Positions 7,712-13,862 of a stretch of DNA of 15,265 nucleotides are shown here, piece by piece. Position 1 is the stretch's first letter; each line of letters opens with the position of its first letter. The notes beneath the pieces were generated by a model. That model saw only the letters and a program-made list of their open reading frames with translations, was not told the DNA's origin and did no database searches. Made by a program: the position numbers and the translations under genes. This stretch comes from Spirochaetaceae bacterium (lineage in GTDB: Bacteria; Spirochaetota; Spirochaetia; Treponematales; Rectinemataceae), in NCBI GenBank assembly GCA_016794765.1, contig JAEUJG010000405.1, positions 1 through 15,265 of the forward strand. Reading direction: 5' to 3'.

Positions 7712-7739
7712 GCGGGCGCCGTCAGGTTCGGGCGCCCGC
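7712..7739 (+). terminator. Hairpin after the nucleotidase gene
   Basis: A perfect 9-bp inverted repeat (GCGGGCGCC at 7712-7720, GGCGCCCGC at 7731-7739) with a 10-base loop, 15 bases after the stop codon. There is no T-run, so it would be an imperfect intrinsic terminator or an mRNA 3'-end stabiliser. Confidence 0.5.
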
Positions 7740-7765
7740 CGGAACGCGCGATCGTCCAATAGGTC

Positions 7766-7921
7766 CTATAGGTCCCTTACGCCGAGGAGGTCGCAGACCT
7801 GGCTTTGGCAACAAGCCAGCATCTCGCCGATCTTCCTCTTGTCATGACTGGTGACGCGATCCGCCAGGATCTTGACGCGATAGCCCGCCTTGCGCAGGTT
7901 GTAGCAGGTCGGTTTCACGCC
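7766..7921 (-). pseudogene. C-terminal fragment of a probable isochorismatase-like cysteine hydrolase
   Basis: On the minus strand, about 51 codons ending at the TAG at 7766-7768 resemble the C-terminus of isochorismatase-like hydrolases. They read a TC..NLRKAGYRVKILADRV segment (strand with a D-x-V motif), then TSHDKRKIGEMLACCQSQ, like the 'gy.v.v..DaVtS.d...i..ml' end of the family. The N-terminal two-thirds with the catalytic Asp and Lys are missing; upstream of about 7921 the frame continues only as antisense of the membrane gene. No start or ribosome binding site can be assigned. I take it as a 5'-truncated relic. The family call is from memory of the motif and is moderate at best. Confidence 0.45.
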
Positions 7922-8506
7922 ACGGGCTTCGCCCCCGTCTGGGGGACGCCAGCGGGGGCGGGGGATACCGCCCTCCACTTGCTGATCGGCTACGACATCG
8001 AAATATCCTTCATGTTCGCGTTGATGGGAATCGTCGCCTGTTCGGGCCTGCCCCGGGACAGGAAGATGAAGATACTCGGCGTCAACAACCGGCTCTTCTT
8101 CATCGTCGTCCTGACGACGGCCTCGGTCGCCGTCGAGTGTTTCCTGAACTACCGCGGCTTGCTCGCCTGGGAGTATCCCTGGTGGAGCCGCCAGGCGCCG
8201 TGGCTGGTGTGGCTGGTCGGGTACGCGCCCTTCTTCACGATGGCCTTTGGGGTTCACGACATGGAGAGGATGCGAAGCAAGCTCGTCGCCCTGTCGGTGC
8301 TGTTCGGCACGGACCTCGCCTTGCTGGTCGGCTTCGGGGCGATTGGCTGGATGCGGCGCGAAGTGCCGCCGCCGGCCCGCCGCGTGATCGCGGCGGGCAC
8401 GGAGGCGGTCCCCCGGGCGCCGTCTACGCGCAGTGGACGCGCGCGCGCTCGACAAGGAGCCGCACGACCTCCACCGAATCGTCGCCGGCCAGGCGGTTCG
8501 CCTTGA
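7805..8506 (+). CDS. Membrane protein, probably 5'-truncated
   Basis: Open frame of 233 codons. Only residues about 55-185 (from about 7967) look like real protein, with four hydrophobic helices at about 66-81, 97-116, 132-151 and 160-183 and a conserved-looking NYRGLLAWEYPWW loop between helices 2 and 3. The first 50 residues are the antisense of the isochorismatase-like fragment, have no membrane character and no convincing ribosome binding site. The native N-terminus therefore appears lost. The last 30 residues (rich in Arg, Pro and Ala) are antisense to the 3' end of the RNHCP gene on the other strand, so the C-terminus may also be read-through. I do not recognise the family. It may be a non-functional remnant or a four-helix protein with an uncertain start. 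Confidence 0.45.
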   Translation: MATSQHLADLPLVMTGDAIRQDLDAIARLAQVVAGRFHATGFAPVWGTPAGAGDTALHLLIGYDIEISFMFALMGIVACSGLPRDRKMKILGVNNRLFFIVVLTTASVAVECFLNYRGLLAWEYPWWSRQAPWLVWLVGYAPFFTMAFGVHDMERMRSKLVALSVLFGTDLALLVGFGAIGWMRREVPPPARRVIAAGTEAVPRAPSTRSGRARARQGAARPPPNRRRPGGSP

Positions 8507-8774
8507 AGGAACCGCAGCGGGCGCAGCGGTGGATGACGGCGGCCTCGCCCGAGGGCTTGGCCCAGACCGCCACCGGCTCCATCGGGCCGCGGCAGGGATT
8601 GGCGCGGTCGCCCGGGCGGAGGTCCACGTGGAGGCTCCACAGGCAATGCGGGCAATGGTCGCGGTGGGCGGTGCCCGAGTCGGCGGGCGCGACCGTCACG
8701 CCGCAGCGGGAACAGACGAAGGCTTCGGTATCCGAATGGGAGTAGGTCCTTCCCTTGAAATATGATCGTTCCAT
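8424..8774 (-). CDS. RNHCP domain zinc-ribbon protein
   Basis: Small cytoplasmic protein of 116 residues matching the RNHCP domain family, named for its Arg-Asn-His-Cys-Pro core. Here the core is H37-R-D-H-C-P42, with Asp in place of Asn. Cysteine pairs C21/C24, C41/C44 and C84/C87, plus C61, suggest two zinc sites. The family's PGDR, C.G.MEP and NR.A.DD segments are also present (54-57, 61-67, 93-99). The molecular function of the family is not known; nucleic-acid or ribosome association is only a guess. It lies 38 bases downstream of rsgA on the same strand and is probably co-transcribed. The purine-rich AGAGGATGC before the ATG at 8772-8774 provides a ribosome binding site. Its 3' end overlaps the convergent membrane-protein frame by 83 bases. 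Confidence 0.87.
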   Translation of the reverse strand: MERSYFKGRTYSHSDTEAFVCSRCGVTVAPADSGTAHRDHCPHCLWSLHVDLRPGDRANPCRGPMEPVAVWAKPSGEAAVIHRCARCGSFKANRLAGDDSVEVVRLLVERARVHCA

Positions 8775-8812
8775 GCATCCTCTGATTGGTGTTCCCCGAC
8801 AGGCGGGGGTTC

Positions 8813-9874
8813 CTAGCGCAGGCCCTTGGTCGAGCGGTCCAGTGTGCGGCTCAGCTTGGCGATGCCCTTTTCCCAGTCGCGGCGCCGGCGCGCGGCTTCC
8901 GCGCGGTCGGCGTGGAAGGCGGCCTCCGCCTTGAGCTTCAGGTAGGAGCGGAAGCGTTCGGGGGCCAGGTCGCCCGACGCGATGGCCGCGGCGACGGCGC
9001 AGCCGGGCTCGCCGTCGTGGGCGCAGTCGGAGAAGCGGCAGGCTGCCGCCAGTTCCTCCACGTCGGGGAAGCCCGCCTCCAGGCCCTCGCCCTCGAGCCA
9101 GAGCGCCACTTCCCTCACGCCGGGCGTGTCGATGATGACGCCGCCCGAGGGCAGGGGGAAGAGGCCGGAGGCCGTCGTCTGGTGGCGGCCGCGGTCGTCG
9201 GAGGCTCGCACCGCCGTGGTCGCCTGGACCGCTCGGCCGAGAAGGGCGTTGGTCAGCGTCGACTTGCCGGCGCCGGAGCTGCCCATGAGGACGGCGCTGC
9301 GGCCGGGGGCGAGGAGGGCGCGCAGCTCCTCGACGCCCTGTCCGGTCGCGGCGCTGATTGGTACGACGCGGACGCCGGGGGCGCTGACCTCAAGGCGCGC
9401 GGCTAGGACGGGGTAGTCGCCGTCCAGGTCGATCTTGTTGAGGACGACCACGGGAGTGGAGCCGCCGTCCCAGGCCAGGGCGACACAGCGCTCCATGCGG
9501 GCCGGGCTGTAGTCGCGGCCGCAGGCCGTGAGGGCGAAGACGTAGTCCACGTTGGCCGCCAGCACCTGCCGGGCCGTGACGCGGCCCGCGGCCTGGCGGG
9601 TCAGGACGCTGTTGCGCGGCAGGACGCCGCGGACCAGGGCGAAGTCCGCCTCGGCCTGGCTCTCCAGGGCGATCCAGTCGCCGACGCGGAGGTCCAGGCC
9701 GCGGAGGGCGCCGGGGAGGCGGCAGGAGAGCTCGCCGGAAGGGGCGACGGCGCGGAAGCGGTCGGGGCCGCGGAAGACGACGCGCGCGGGGAAGTAGTCC
9801 GCCCGGGGGGCGGATTCGAGCCAGGCGCCTTCCCAGCGGGAAGACCAGCCGAAGGGGAGAAGGGAATCGAACAT
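8813..9874 (-). CDS. rsgA: Ribosome small subunit-dependent GTPase A
   Basis: Circularly permuted GTPase that assists late 30S maturation and 16S processing, cytoplasmic, 353 residues, normal family length. The order is an N-terminal OB-fold (about 28-95) and a permuted G domain: G4 NKID 146-149, G5 ISA ending at 175, G1 P-loop GSSGAGKS 198-205, a G2-region DRGRHQTT (227-234) and G3 DTPG 249-252. A C-terminal zinc-binding domain has C279, C284, H286 and C292. The ATG at 9872-9874 is preferred over an upstream TTG start at 9949: it removes 25 unconserved residues and has GAGG eight bases before it. The gene precedes the RNHCP gene on the same strand. A promoter-like sequence and a 13-codon ORF lie upstream, leaving a leader of more than 200 bases. 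Confidence 0.95.
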   Translation of the reverse strand: MFDSLLPFGWSSRWEGAWLESAPRADYFPARVVFRGPDRFRAVAPSGELSCRLPGALRGLDLRVGDWIALESQAEADFALVRGVLPRNSVLTRQAAGRVTARQVLAANVDYVFALTACGRDYSPARMERCVALAWDGGSTPVVVLNKIDLDGDYPVLAARLEVSAPGVRVVPISAATGQGVEELRALLAPGRSAVLMGSSGAGKSTLTNALLGRAVQATTAVRASDDRGRHQTTASGLFPLPSGGVIIDTPGVREVALWLEGEGLEAGFPDVEELAAACRFSDCAHDGEPGCAVAAAIASGDLAPERFRSYLKLKAEAAFHADRAEAARRRRDWEKGIAKLSRTLDRSTKGLR

Positions 9875-10029
9875 GGGTGCAACCTCGTGGACGCGCGCAA
9901 ACCGGGGTTCGGCGCGTTGATCGCCGGCGGACGCTTCCCGGAAGGGCAAAGCCGTCGCCGTCGCCGTGTCATCGAGGAAGGATAGGAAGCTGGAGGGATC
10001 CTGAAGCTATGCCCGCCGACCCGATGACC

Positions 10030-10071
10030 CTAAAGGGACAGGTTCCAGAGGTTGGCCACACTATTCGACAT
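10030..10071 (-). CDS. 13-codon leader-like ORF upstream of rsgA
   Basis: A short minus-strand ORF, ATG at 10069-10071 and TAG at 10030-10032, encoding MSNSVANLWNLSL. It is preceded by a perfect eight-base Shine-Dalgarno sequence five bases before the ATG, the strongest initiation signal in the window. It lies between a sigma-70-like promoter and rsgA, with 155 bases from its stop to the rsgA ATG. A 7-bp inverted repeat (10022-10028 with 9968-9974) follows the stop. It could be a regulatory leader peptide. It could also be the surviving 5' end of a lost gene. The peptide has no run of one amino acid that would suggest classic amino-acid attenuation. Confidence 0.45.
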   Translation of the reverse strand: MSNSVANLWNLSL

Positions 10072-10076
10072 GAACG

Positions 10077-10084
10077 ACCTCCTT
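10077..10084 (-). promoter_or_regulatory. Perfect Shine-Dalgarno sequence
   Basis: AAGGAGGT on the minus strand, fully complementary to the usual 16S 3' end, five bases before the ATG of the 13-codon ORF. Such a match rarely occurs by accident at the right distance from an ATG. Confidence 0.6.
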
Positions 10085-10122
10085 AGGGGGGGCGGGATGC
10101 GGAACGCCAAGGTTCCAAGGCG

Positions 10123-10152
10123 ACTGTAGCGCCCGCGAGCGGTTGGCGTCAA
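10123..10152 (-). promoter_or_regulatory. Sigma-70-like promoter for the rsgA transcript
   Basis: Reading the minus strand: TTGACG (10147-10152, five of six matches to the -35 consensus), an 18-base spacer, then TACAGT (10123-10128, four of six matches to the -10 consensus). The predicted start near 10116 lies upstream of the 13-codon ORF and of rsgA. The plus-strand DUF2007 gene begins 82 bases away in the opposite direction, with only a weak extended -10-like TGCTACCAT (10204-10212) of its own. Confidence 0.5.
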
Positions 10153-10187
10153 GGGAGGGGAGGGGCCTTGGCCCACCGCGCCCTCCC
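10153..10187. other. Nested GC-rich hairpin in the divergent intergenic region
   Basis: An outer 7-bp inverted repeat (GGGAGGG at 10153-10159, CCCTCCC at 10181-10187) encloses an inner 5-bp one (GGGCC at 10163-10167, GGCCC at 10170-10174). It sits right next to the minus-strand -35 element and upstream of the DUF2007 gene. There is no T-run on either side. It could be a structured leader, an operator-like site or a transcription barrier. Confidence 0.35.
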
Positions 10188-10233
10188 GCCCGCCGCTGTT
10201 GTGTGCTACCATGCCTTCTGTGGAGGAGAAAGC

Positions 10234-10758
10234 ATGGAACTGCTCTGCTTGGCGAGCGGCGACGACGTCGCGTATATCGAAAGCATTCGGGCCCTCCTTG
10301 AGGAGCGCGGCATCCCCGCGATGGTGAAGAACGCCTATACCCAAAACCTCTTCGGCGGCCTCAAGCCCTTCAGCGGCCATGACCCGATCGCCGGCTCCAT
10401 CCAGCTGTTCATCGACGAAAAGGACTACGACGGCGCCGTCGCGGCCCTGGAGGGAAGCGGTTTCCTGCCGATGGGGGAGGACTTGGCGCCCGGGGACCAG
10501 CCCGCCGCGGCCCGGGAGGAGCCCGCCTCCCCGCCCGGGCAGGACGATGAAGCCCTGTCCGCCGCGAGACGGAAGCGGGACATCTATTTCGCCTATCTCT
10601 TGAGCGCCTCCTCCTTCCTGGTCCTGCCCTATGTCCTCAACCTGCCCCTCCTGTACCGGATCGGCAAGGAGCGCCGGACCATCGCCCTGATGCTCCTGGC
10701 GCTGGGCAGCCTGGGCTGCGGCCTGGGCCTCTTTTTCATCCTGCGGAGCGGCCTGTAG
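10234..10758 (+). CDS. DUF2007 domain membrane protein
   Basis: Protein of 174 residues with an N-terminal DUF2007 ('putative signal transducing protein') domain at about 1-74, recognisable by its I..LL...GI....N segment, the central Gly-rich loop, and the final strand with D..A...L. An acidic, Pro/Ala-rich linker follows (80-110). Two predicted transmembrane helices lie at about 118-140 and 149-170, joined by a short basic loop (RIGKERR). The domain would face the cytoplasm on a membrane hairpin. The start at 10234 is set by GGAGGAG (10222-10228) five bases before it; an upstream in-frame ATG at 10168 has no such site. The biochemical function of DUF2007 is unknown. The gene is single and divergent from the rsgA transcript. 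Confidence 0.82.
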   Translation: MELLCLASGDDVAYIESIRALLEERGIPAMVKNAYTQNLFGGLKPFSGHDPIAGSIQLFIDEKDYDGAVAALEGSGFLPMGEDLAPGDQPAAAREEPASPPGQDDEALSAARRKRDIYFAYLLSASSFLVLPYVLNLPLLYRIGKERRTIALMLLALGSLGCGLGLFFILRSGL

Positions 10759-10863
10759 GACCCGGCGCGCGGCGGGGCCCACGCCCCCGACGGGGAGACC
10801 CACAAAGCCCAACCCGTCCCCGCCACGACACCCACGGCGGACATCCATTACCAGGAGCTGACC

Positions 10864-11634
10864 ATGAACGGCAACCCGACCCTCGACACCCTCATGAACC
10901 GCAAGTCCACGCGGAAGTACCGACCCGAGATGCCCGAGCGCGGGGTGATCGACGCGATCCTGCGGGCGGGCCAGCAGGCGCCCTTCGCCTCCCAGCTCTA
11001 CAGCGTGATCCTCTCCACCAAGGGCAAGTTCGCCTTCGGCGCGCCGGTCTCCCTCGTCATCTGCGTGGACGCGCACCGCCTCCGGCTCTTCATGAAAAAG
11101 CGCGGATGGGAGATCGTCACCAACAACCTGACCCTCCTCCTCCTCGGCATCCAGGACGCCGCCTACATGGCGCAGAACCTGGTCGTGGCCGCGGAGAGCC
11201 TGGGCCTCGGGTCCTGTTTCCTCGGCGAAAGCAGCATGAGCGCCGAGCGGGTCCGGCACCTCGCCAAGAAGCACCACCTGCCCGAGCTGGTCCTGCCCCT
11301 GGTGGAGCTCGTGCTCGGCTATCCGGCCGAGGAGGCGACGCCGCGGCCGCGCTTCCCCCTCTCCTTCACGGTTTTCGAGAACACCTATCCCGAGCTCGGG
11401 GACGAGGCCCTGGAGGAGGCGATGGCGGTGATGGACTCGGGCTACTTGGCCCAGGACTATTACAAGAAAAGCAAGGCGAAGATCCGGATCGAGGGCGACA
11501 GGAAGGACGAGTTCACCTTCGACGACTACTCCTGGACCGAGCACATCTCCCGGAAATGGGGCCAGTGGGCCGCCTCGCCGAACGATCTCCTCGAGGTCCT
11601 GGCGGAGCGGGGATTTTCGCTCGAGAAGCAGTGA
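10864..11634 (+). CDS. Nitroreductase-family FMN oxidoreductase
   Basis: Cytoplasmic flavin enzyme of the nitroreductase superfamily, 256 residues. The FMN-binding start motif NRKSTRKY (12-19) is clear, as is the QQAPFASQ segment (37-44) that normally contacts flavin. GLGSCFLGE (114-122) and the ELVLPLVELVLGYP strand (141-154) complete the flavin fold. The NfsA-like length includes a C-terminal extension (about 172-256) rich in charged residues. Members reduce nitroaromatics, quinones or other electrophiles with NAD(P)H; the physiological substrate is unknown. The start is supported by AGGAG about six bases upstream. It precedes the DinB gene by 41 bases on the same strand, so these may be transcribed together. 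Confidence 0.9.
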   Translation: MNGNPTLDTLMNRKSTRKYRPEMPERGVIDAILRAGQQAPFASQLYSVILSTKGKFAFGAPVSLVICVDAHRLRLFMKKRGWEIVTNNLTLLLLGIQDAAYMAQNLVVAAESLGLGSCFLGESSMSAERVRHLAKKHHLPELVLPLVELVLGYPAEEATPRPRFPLSFTVFENTYPELGDEALEEAMAVMDSGYLAQDYYKKSKAKIRIEGDRKDEFTFDDYSWTEHISRKWGQWAASPNDLLEVLAERGFSLEKQ

Positions 11635-11675
11635 AGAGAGCGGGCGCGGGAACGCCGCCCGAAAGGAGACCGCCG

Positions 11676-12167
11676 ATGCCGAACGCCCTGACCTGGACCC
11701 TGGACTGCATGGATCAGGACTTTGAGGGGAAGTCCTGGAACGGCCCCTCCCTCATGGCGACGCTGGACCGCCTAAGCGCCGCGGAGGCCGCCTCCACCGC
11801 CACCTGGGAGGGCTACTCTGCCTGGGCGGTCCTCCTCCACCTCGCAAAGACGAAGTACGTGGTGGCGCGGGAGCTCGGCGCCGCGCTGCCCCCCTGGACC
11901 CACCCGGAGGGGCTTTGGTTCCCCGCGCCGCCCGCGATGGACGAGGCCGCCTGGGCGGCGGACCGCGCCCTCATCCGCACCCTTCACGCCGCGATGATGG
12001 CCGCCCTGCGAGCCGTCCCTGAATCCCGGCTCGACGCGCCCATGGCCGAGTTCCGCGGCAGGCCCTGGGGCCGCGTCCTTGGCTGGCTCGCGACCCACGA
12101 CGCCTACCATTGCGCGCAGCTGCGGTCCATGGGGCTCCCCTCGCTCAAGGAGGCCAGGCATGAGTAA
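11676..12167 (+). CDS. DinB-family metal-binding protein
   Basis: Four-helix-bundle protein of the DinB/YfiT-like family, 163 residues. The expected metal-binding His triad is visible as His55 (LLHLAK), His141 and His145 (THDAYH). The ATG at 11676 follows AAGGAG by about seven bases; a much longer frame that begins upstream is antisense-like noise over the nitroreductase gene. Members are often thiol-dependent transferases or of unknown function, and this one has Cys146 next to the last His. It overlaps the VOC gene by eight bases, and that gene's AAGGAGG lies inside it, which suggests translational coupling. Confidence 0.87.
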   Translation: MPNALTWTLDCMDQDFEGKSWNGPSLMATLDRLSAAEAASTATWEGYSAWAVLLHLAKTKYVVARELGAALPPWTHPEGLWFPAPPAMDEAAWAADRALIRTLHAAMMAALRAVPESRLDAPMAEFRGRPWGRVLGWLATHDAYHCAQLRSMGLPSLKEARHE

Positions 12168-12564
12168 GGGAAGCCCCAAGCGGCGCGTCACCGGAATCGG
12201 GGGAGTGTTCTTCGCGGCCAAGGATCCGGCGAAGCTCCGGGCTTGGTACAAGGCCCGTCTCGGCATCGACGTCCAGGACTGGGGCGGCTCCGCCTTCAGC
12301 TGGAGCGACGCCGAGGGGAAGCCCGTCGGCGGAACCACCATCTGGTCCATCGGCCCGGGCGACGGCGACGCCTTCGCGCCGAGCGCGGCGCCCTTCATGA
12401 TCAATTACCGCGTGGAGGATCTTGCGGCGCTCGTGAAGGCCCTGCGCGACGAGGGCTGCGAGGTGCTGCCGAACCTGGAAGAATCCGAGTTCGGCAAATT
12501 CGCCTGGGTGATCGATCCGGAGGGCAACAAGATCGAGCTCTGGGAGCCGCCCGCGGGGCGGTAG
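12160..12564 (+). CDS. VOC/glyoxalase-like protein
   Basis: Single vicinal-oxygen-chelate domain of 134 residues in two beta-alpha-beta-beta-beta halves: GIGGVFFAAKDPAKLRAWY (12-30) and a C-terminal VIDPEGNKIELWEP (117-130). The family's C-terminal metal Glu is Glu126. The first half has no His at the usual metal position after GG, so metal binding may be weak or absent. The start is set by AAGGAGG (12147-12153), six bases before the ATG, and overlaps the DinB stop by eight bases. Members include dioxygenases, glyoxalases and antibiotic-binding proteins. It is the last gene of the plus-strand run and meets the glycosyltransferase gene end to end, 17 bases apart. Confidence 0.88.
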   Translation: MSKGSPKRRVTGIGGVFFAAKDPAKLRAWYKARLGIDVQDWGGSAFSWSDAEGKPVGGTTIWSIGPGDGDAFAPSAAPFMINYRVEDLAALVKALRDEGCEVLPNLEESEFGKFAWVIDPEGNKIELWEPPAGR

Positions 12565-12581
12565 GACGCGGCGCGCCGGAC

Positions 12582-13862
12582 TCAACTCACGGCGCCGAAG
12601 TTCATGATGACGTACCTGAGCCGCTGCTCCAGCAGGTCGTAGGAAAAGTACTTTCTCCCGAGCTCGAAGTTGCGGGCGACGGTCGCCTCGCGGAGCTCGG
12701 GCTCGTCGAGCAGCCTTCGGACGTGGCGGACGGTGTCGTCGGTGACGTAATTGTCGATCAGGGCGACCTGGAAGCCGATGGGCTCGATGTCGCTCTCGAA
12801 AATGGAGTAGCGGTTTACCATGAGGGGCTTCCTGCAGAAGACGGCCTCCAGGAAGGCGTTGCCGAAGCCCTCGAAGGTGGAGGGGTAGGTCACGAGGTCG
12901 GCGTTCGCGTAGCAGTCCCAGAGGTCGTAGACCTTCTTCCCCTCGGGCGTCAGGCTCCGAGAGGTCCCGAGGAGGGATCCTCCCGCGACCAGGTCGACGC
13001 CCAGCAGCCCGGCGTAGTCGACGATGCGCCTGTAGTAGTCCGAGCCCTCGTCCCGCTCCTGGTGGCTCACGAGGAGCTTGACGCGGCGGTCCTTGAGCCG
13101 GCCCGCGAGCTCGATCGCGTGCTCGATGCCCTTGCGCGCTATGACGCGGGTCGGCTGGAGGAAGAGGAGGTCGCCCTCCCTCATGCCGAGGTCGGCCTTG
13201 AGGCTGCGGTTGTAGTCGTCCAAGCCCCGCGGCTCCTCGGAGAAGTCGTGGACGTTCGGGATGACAATGCTCGAAAGGCCCCGCCGGTGCCCGAGCTGGG
13301 TCCGCGCCGCGGTGTTGATGACGACATGGTTCATCGCGTGGAGCCGCGGTGGAAAGGCCATGTCCAAATAGTCGTCGACGCCGCTCATGATGAAGCGCTG
13401 GCGCTCCCACGAGAAGTCGTGGTGGTGGCCGATGGCGGGCATGCCCGTCTCCGCCAGGACCTCGGTGATCGCGAGGCCCAGGGGTATGTGCATCGGAATC
13501 GCGAGGGCGTTCTCGACCACGAGGAGGTCGGGCTTGAAGCCCTCGATGAAGGCGTAGAGGCTCTTCTTGAGGACCTGGCGGAGGCGGTGCACCTCGCCGG
13601 TGATCCACTCGTCCCGGCAGGTCCTCCCGAAGCATCGCGCCTGGAGGGCCGCGACTTCGGGGTGGCCGAAGTAGGCCTCCTCCGCGACCATCGTCTTCTC
13701 GGGGGGACGGTCCGACTGGCCGCAGTAGTAGAAGCATTCGAAGCCCATCCGTTCCAGGACGGCCGCCCATTTGGCCGTCTCCAGGGACACGCCGTCGAAG
13801 CCCTTGAACCGCGTGGAGACGAATCCCACCCGCCGGATCTTGTTCACCTTTGTCAGGTACAT
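12582..13862 (-). CDS. GT4-type glycosyltransferase
   Basis: Retaining GT-B glycosyltransferase of family GT4, 426 residues, cytoplasmic. The N-terminal Rossmann half starts RVGFVSTRFKGFDGVS (11-26) and carries an HHHDF motif at 146-150. The donor-binding half has QPTRVIARKG (236-245, with Arg239 and Lys244) and the E331-x7-E339 motif in FEGFGNAFLE. The ATG at 13862 has AAGGAG seven bases upstream and overlaps the end of the GH13_18 gene by 10 bases, so the pair is co-transcribed. The donor is probably a nucleotide-sugar and the acceptor is not visible from sequence. The partnership suggests that this enzyme makes, and its partner phosphorolyses, a small glucoside such as a compatible solute. 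The reverse flow is also possible. Confidence 0.9.
   Translation of the reverse strand: MYLTKVNKIRRVGFVSTRFKGFDGVSLETAKWAAVLERMGFECFYYCGQSDRPPEKTMVAEEAYFGHPEVAALQARCFGRTCRDEWITGEVHRLRQVLKKSLYAFIEGFKPDLLVVENALAIPMHIPLGLAITEVLAETGMPAIGHHHDFSWERQRFIMSGVDDYLDMAFPPRLHAMNHVVINTAARTQLGHRRGLSSIVIPNVHDFSEEPRGLDDYNRSLKADLGMREGDLLFLQPTRVIARKGIEHAIELAGRLKDRRVKLLVSHQERDEGSDYYRRIVDYAGLLGVDLVAGGSLLGTSRSLTPEGKKVYDLWDCYANADLVTYPSTFEGFGNAFLEAVFCRKPLMVNRYSIFESDIEPIGFQVALIDNYVTDDTVRHVRRLLDEPELREATVARNFELGRKYFSYDLLEQRLRYVIMNFGAVS

Noticed and set aside
7922..8455. Continuation of the minus-strand hydrolase fragment as a longer protein
   Set aside because: Beyond about 7921 the translation becomes Gly/Asp/His/Arg-rich antisense of the membrane helices, with no isochorismatase motif.
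10759..10863. Terminator or promoter between the DUF2007 and nitroreductase genes
   Set aside because: GC-rich spacer with no stable hairpin plus T-run and no recognisable promoter elements; only the AGGAG before the nitroreductase start stands out.
10030..11544. Minus-strand 504-codon frame covering the DUF2007 and nitroreductase genes
   Set aside because: Antisense of two well-supported genes. Only its last 13 codons, which have their own perfect ribosome binding site, are kept as a separate short ORF.
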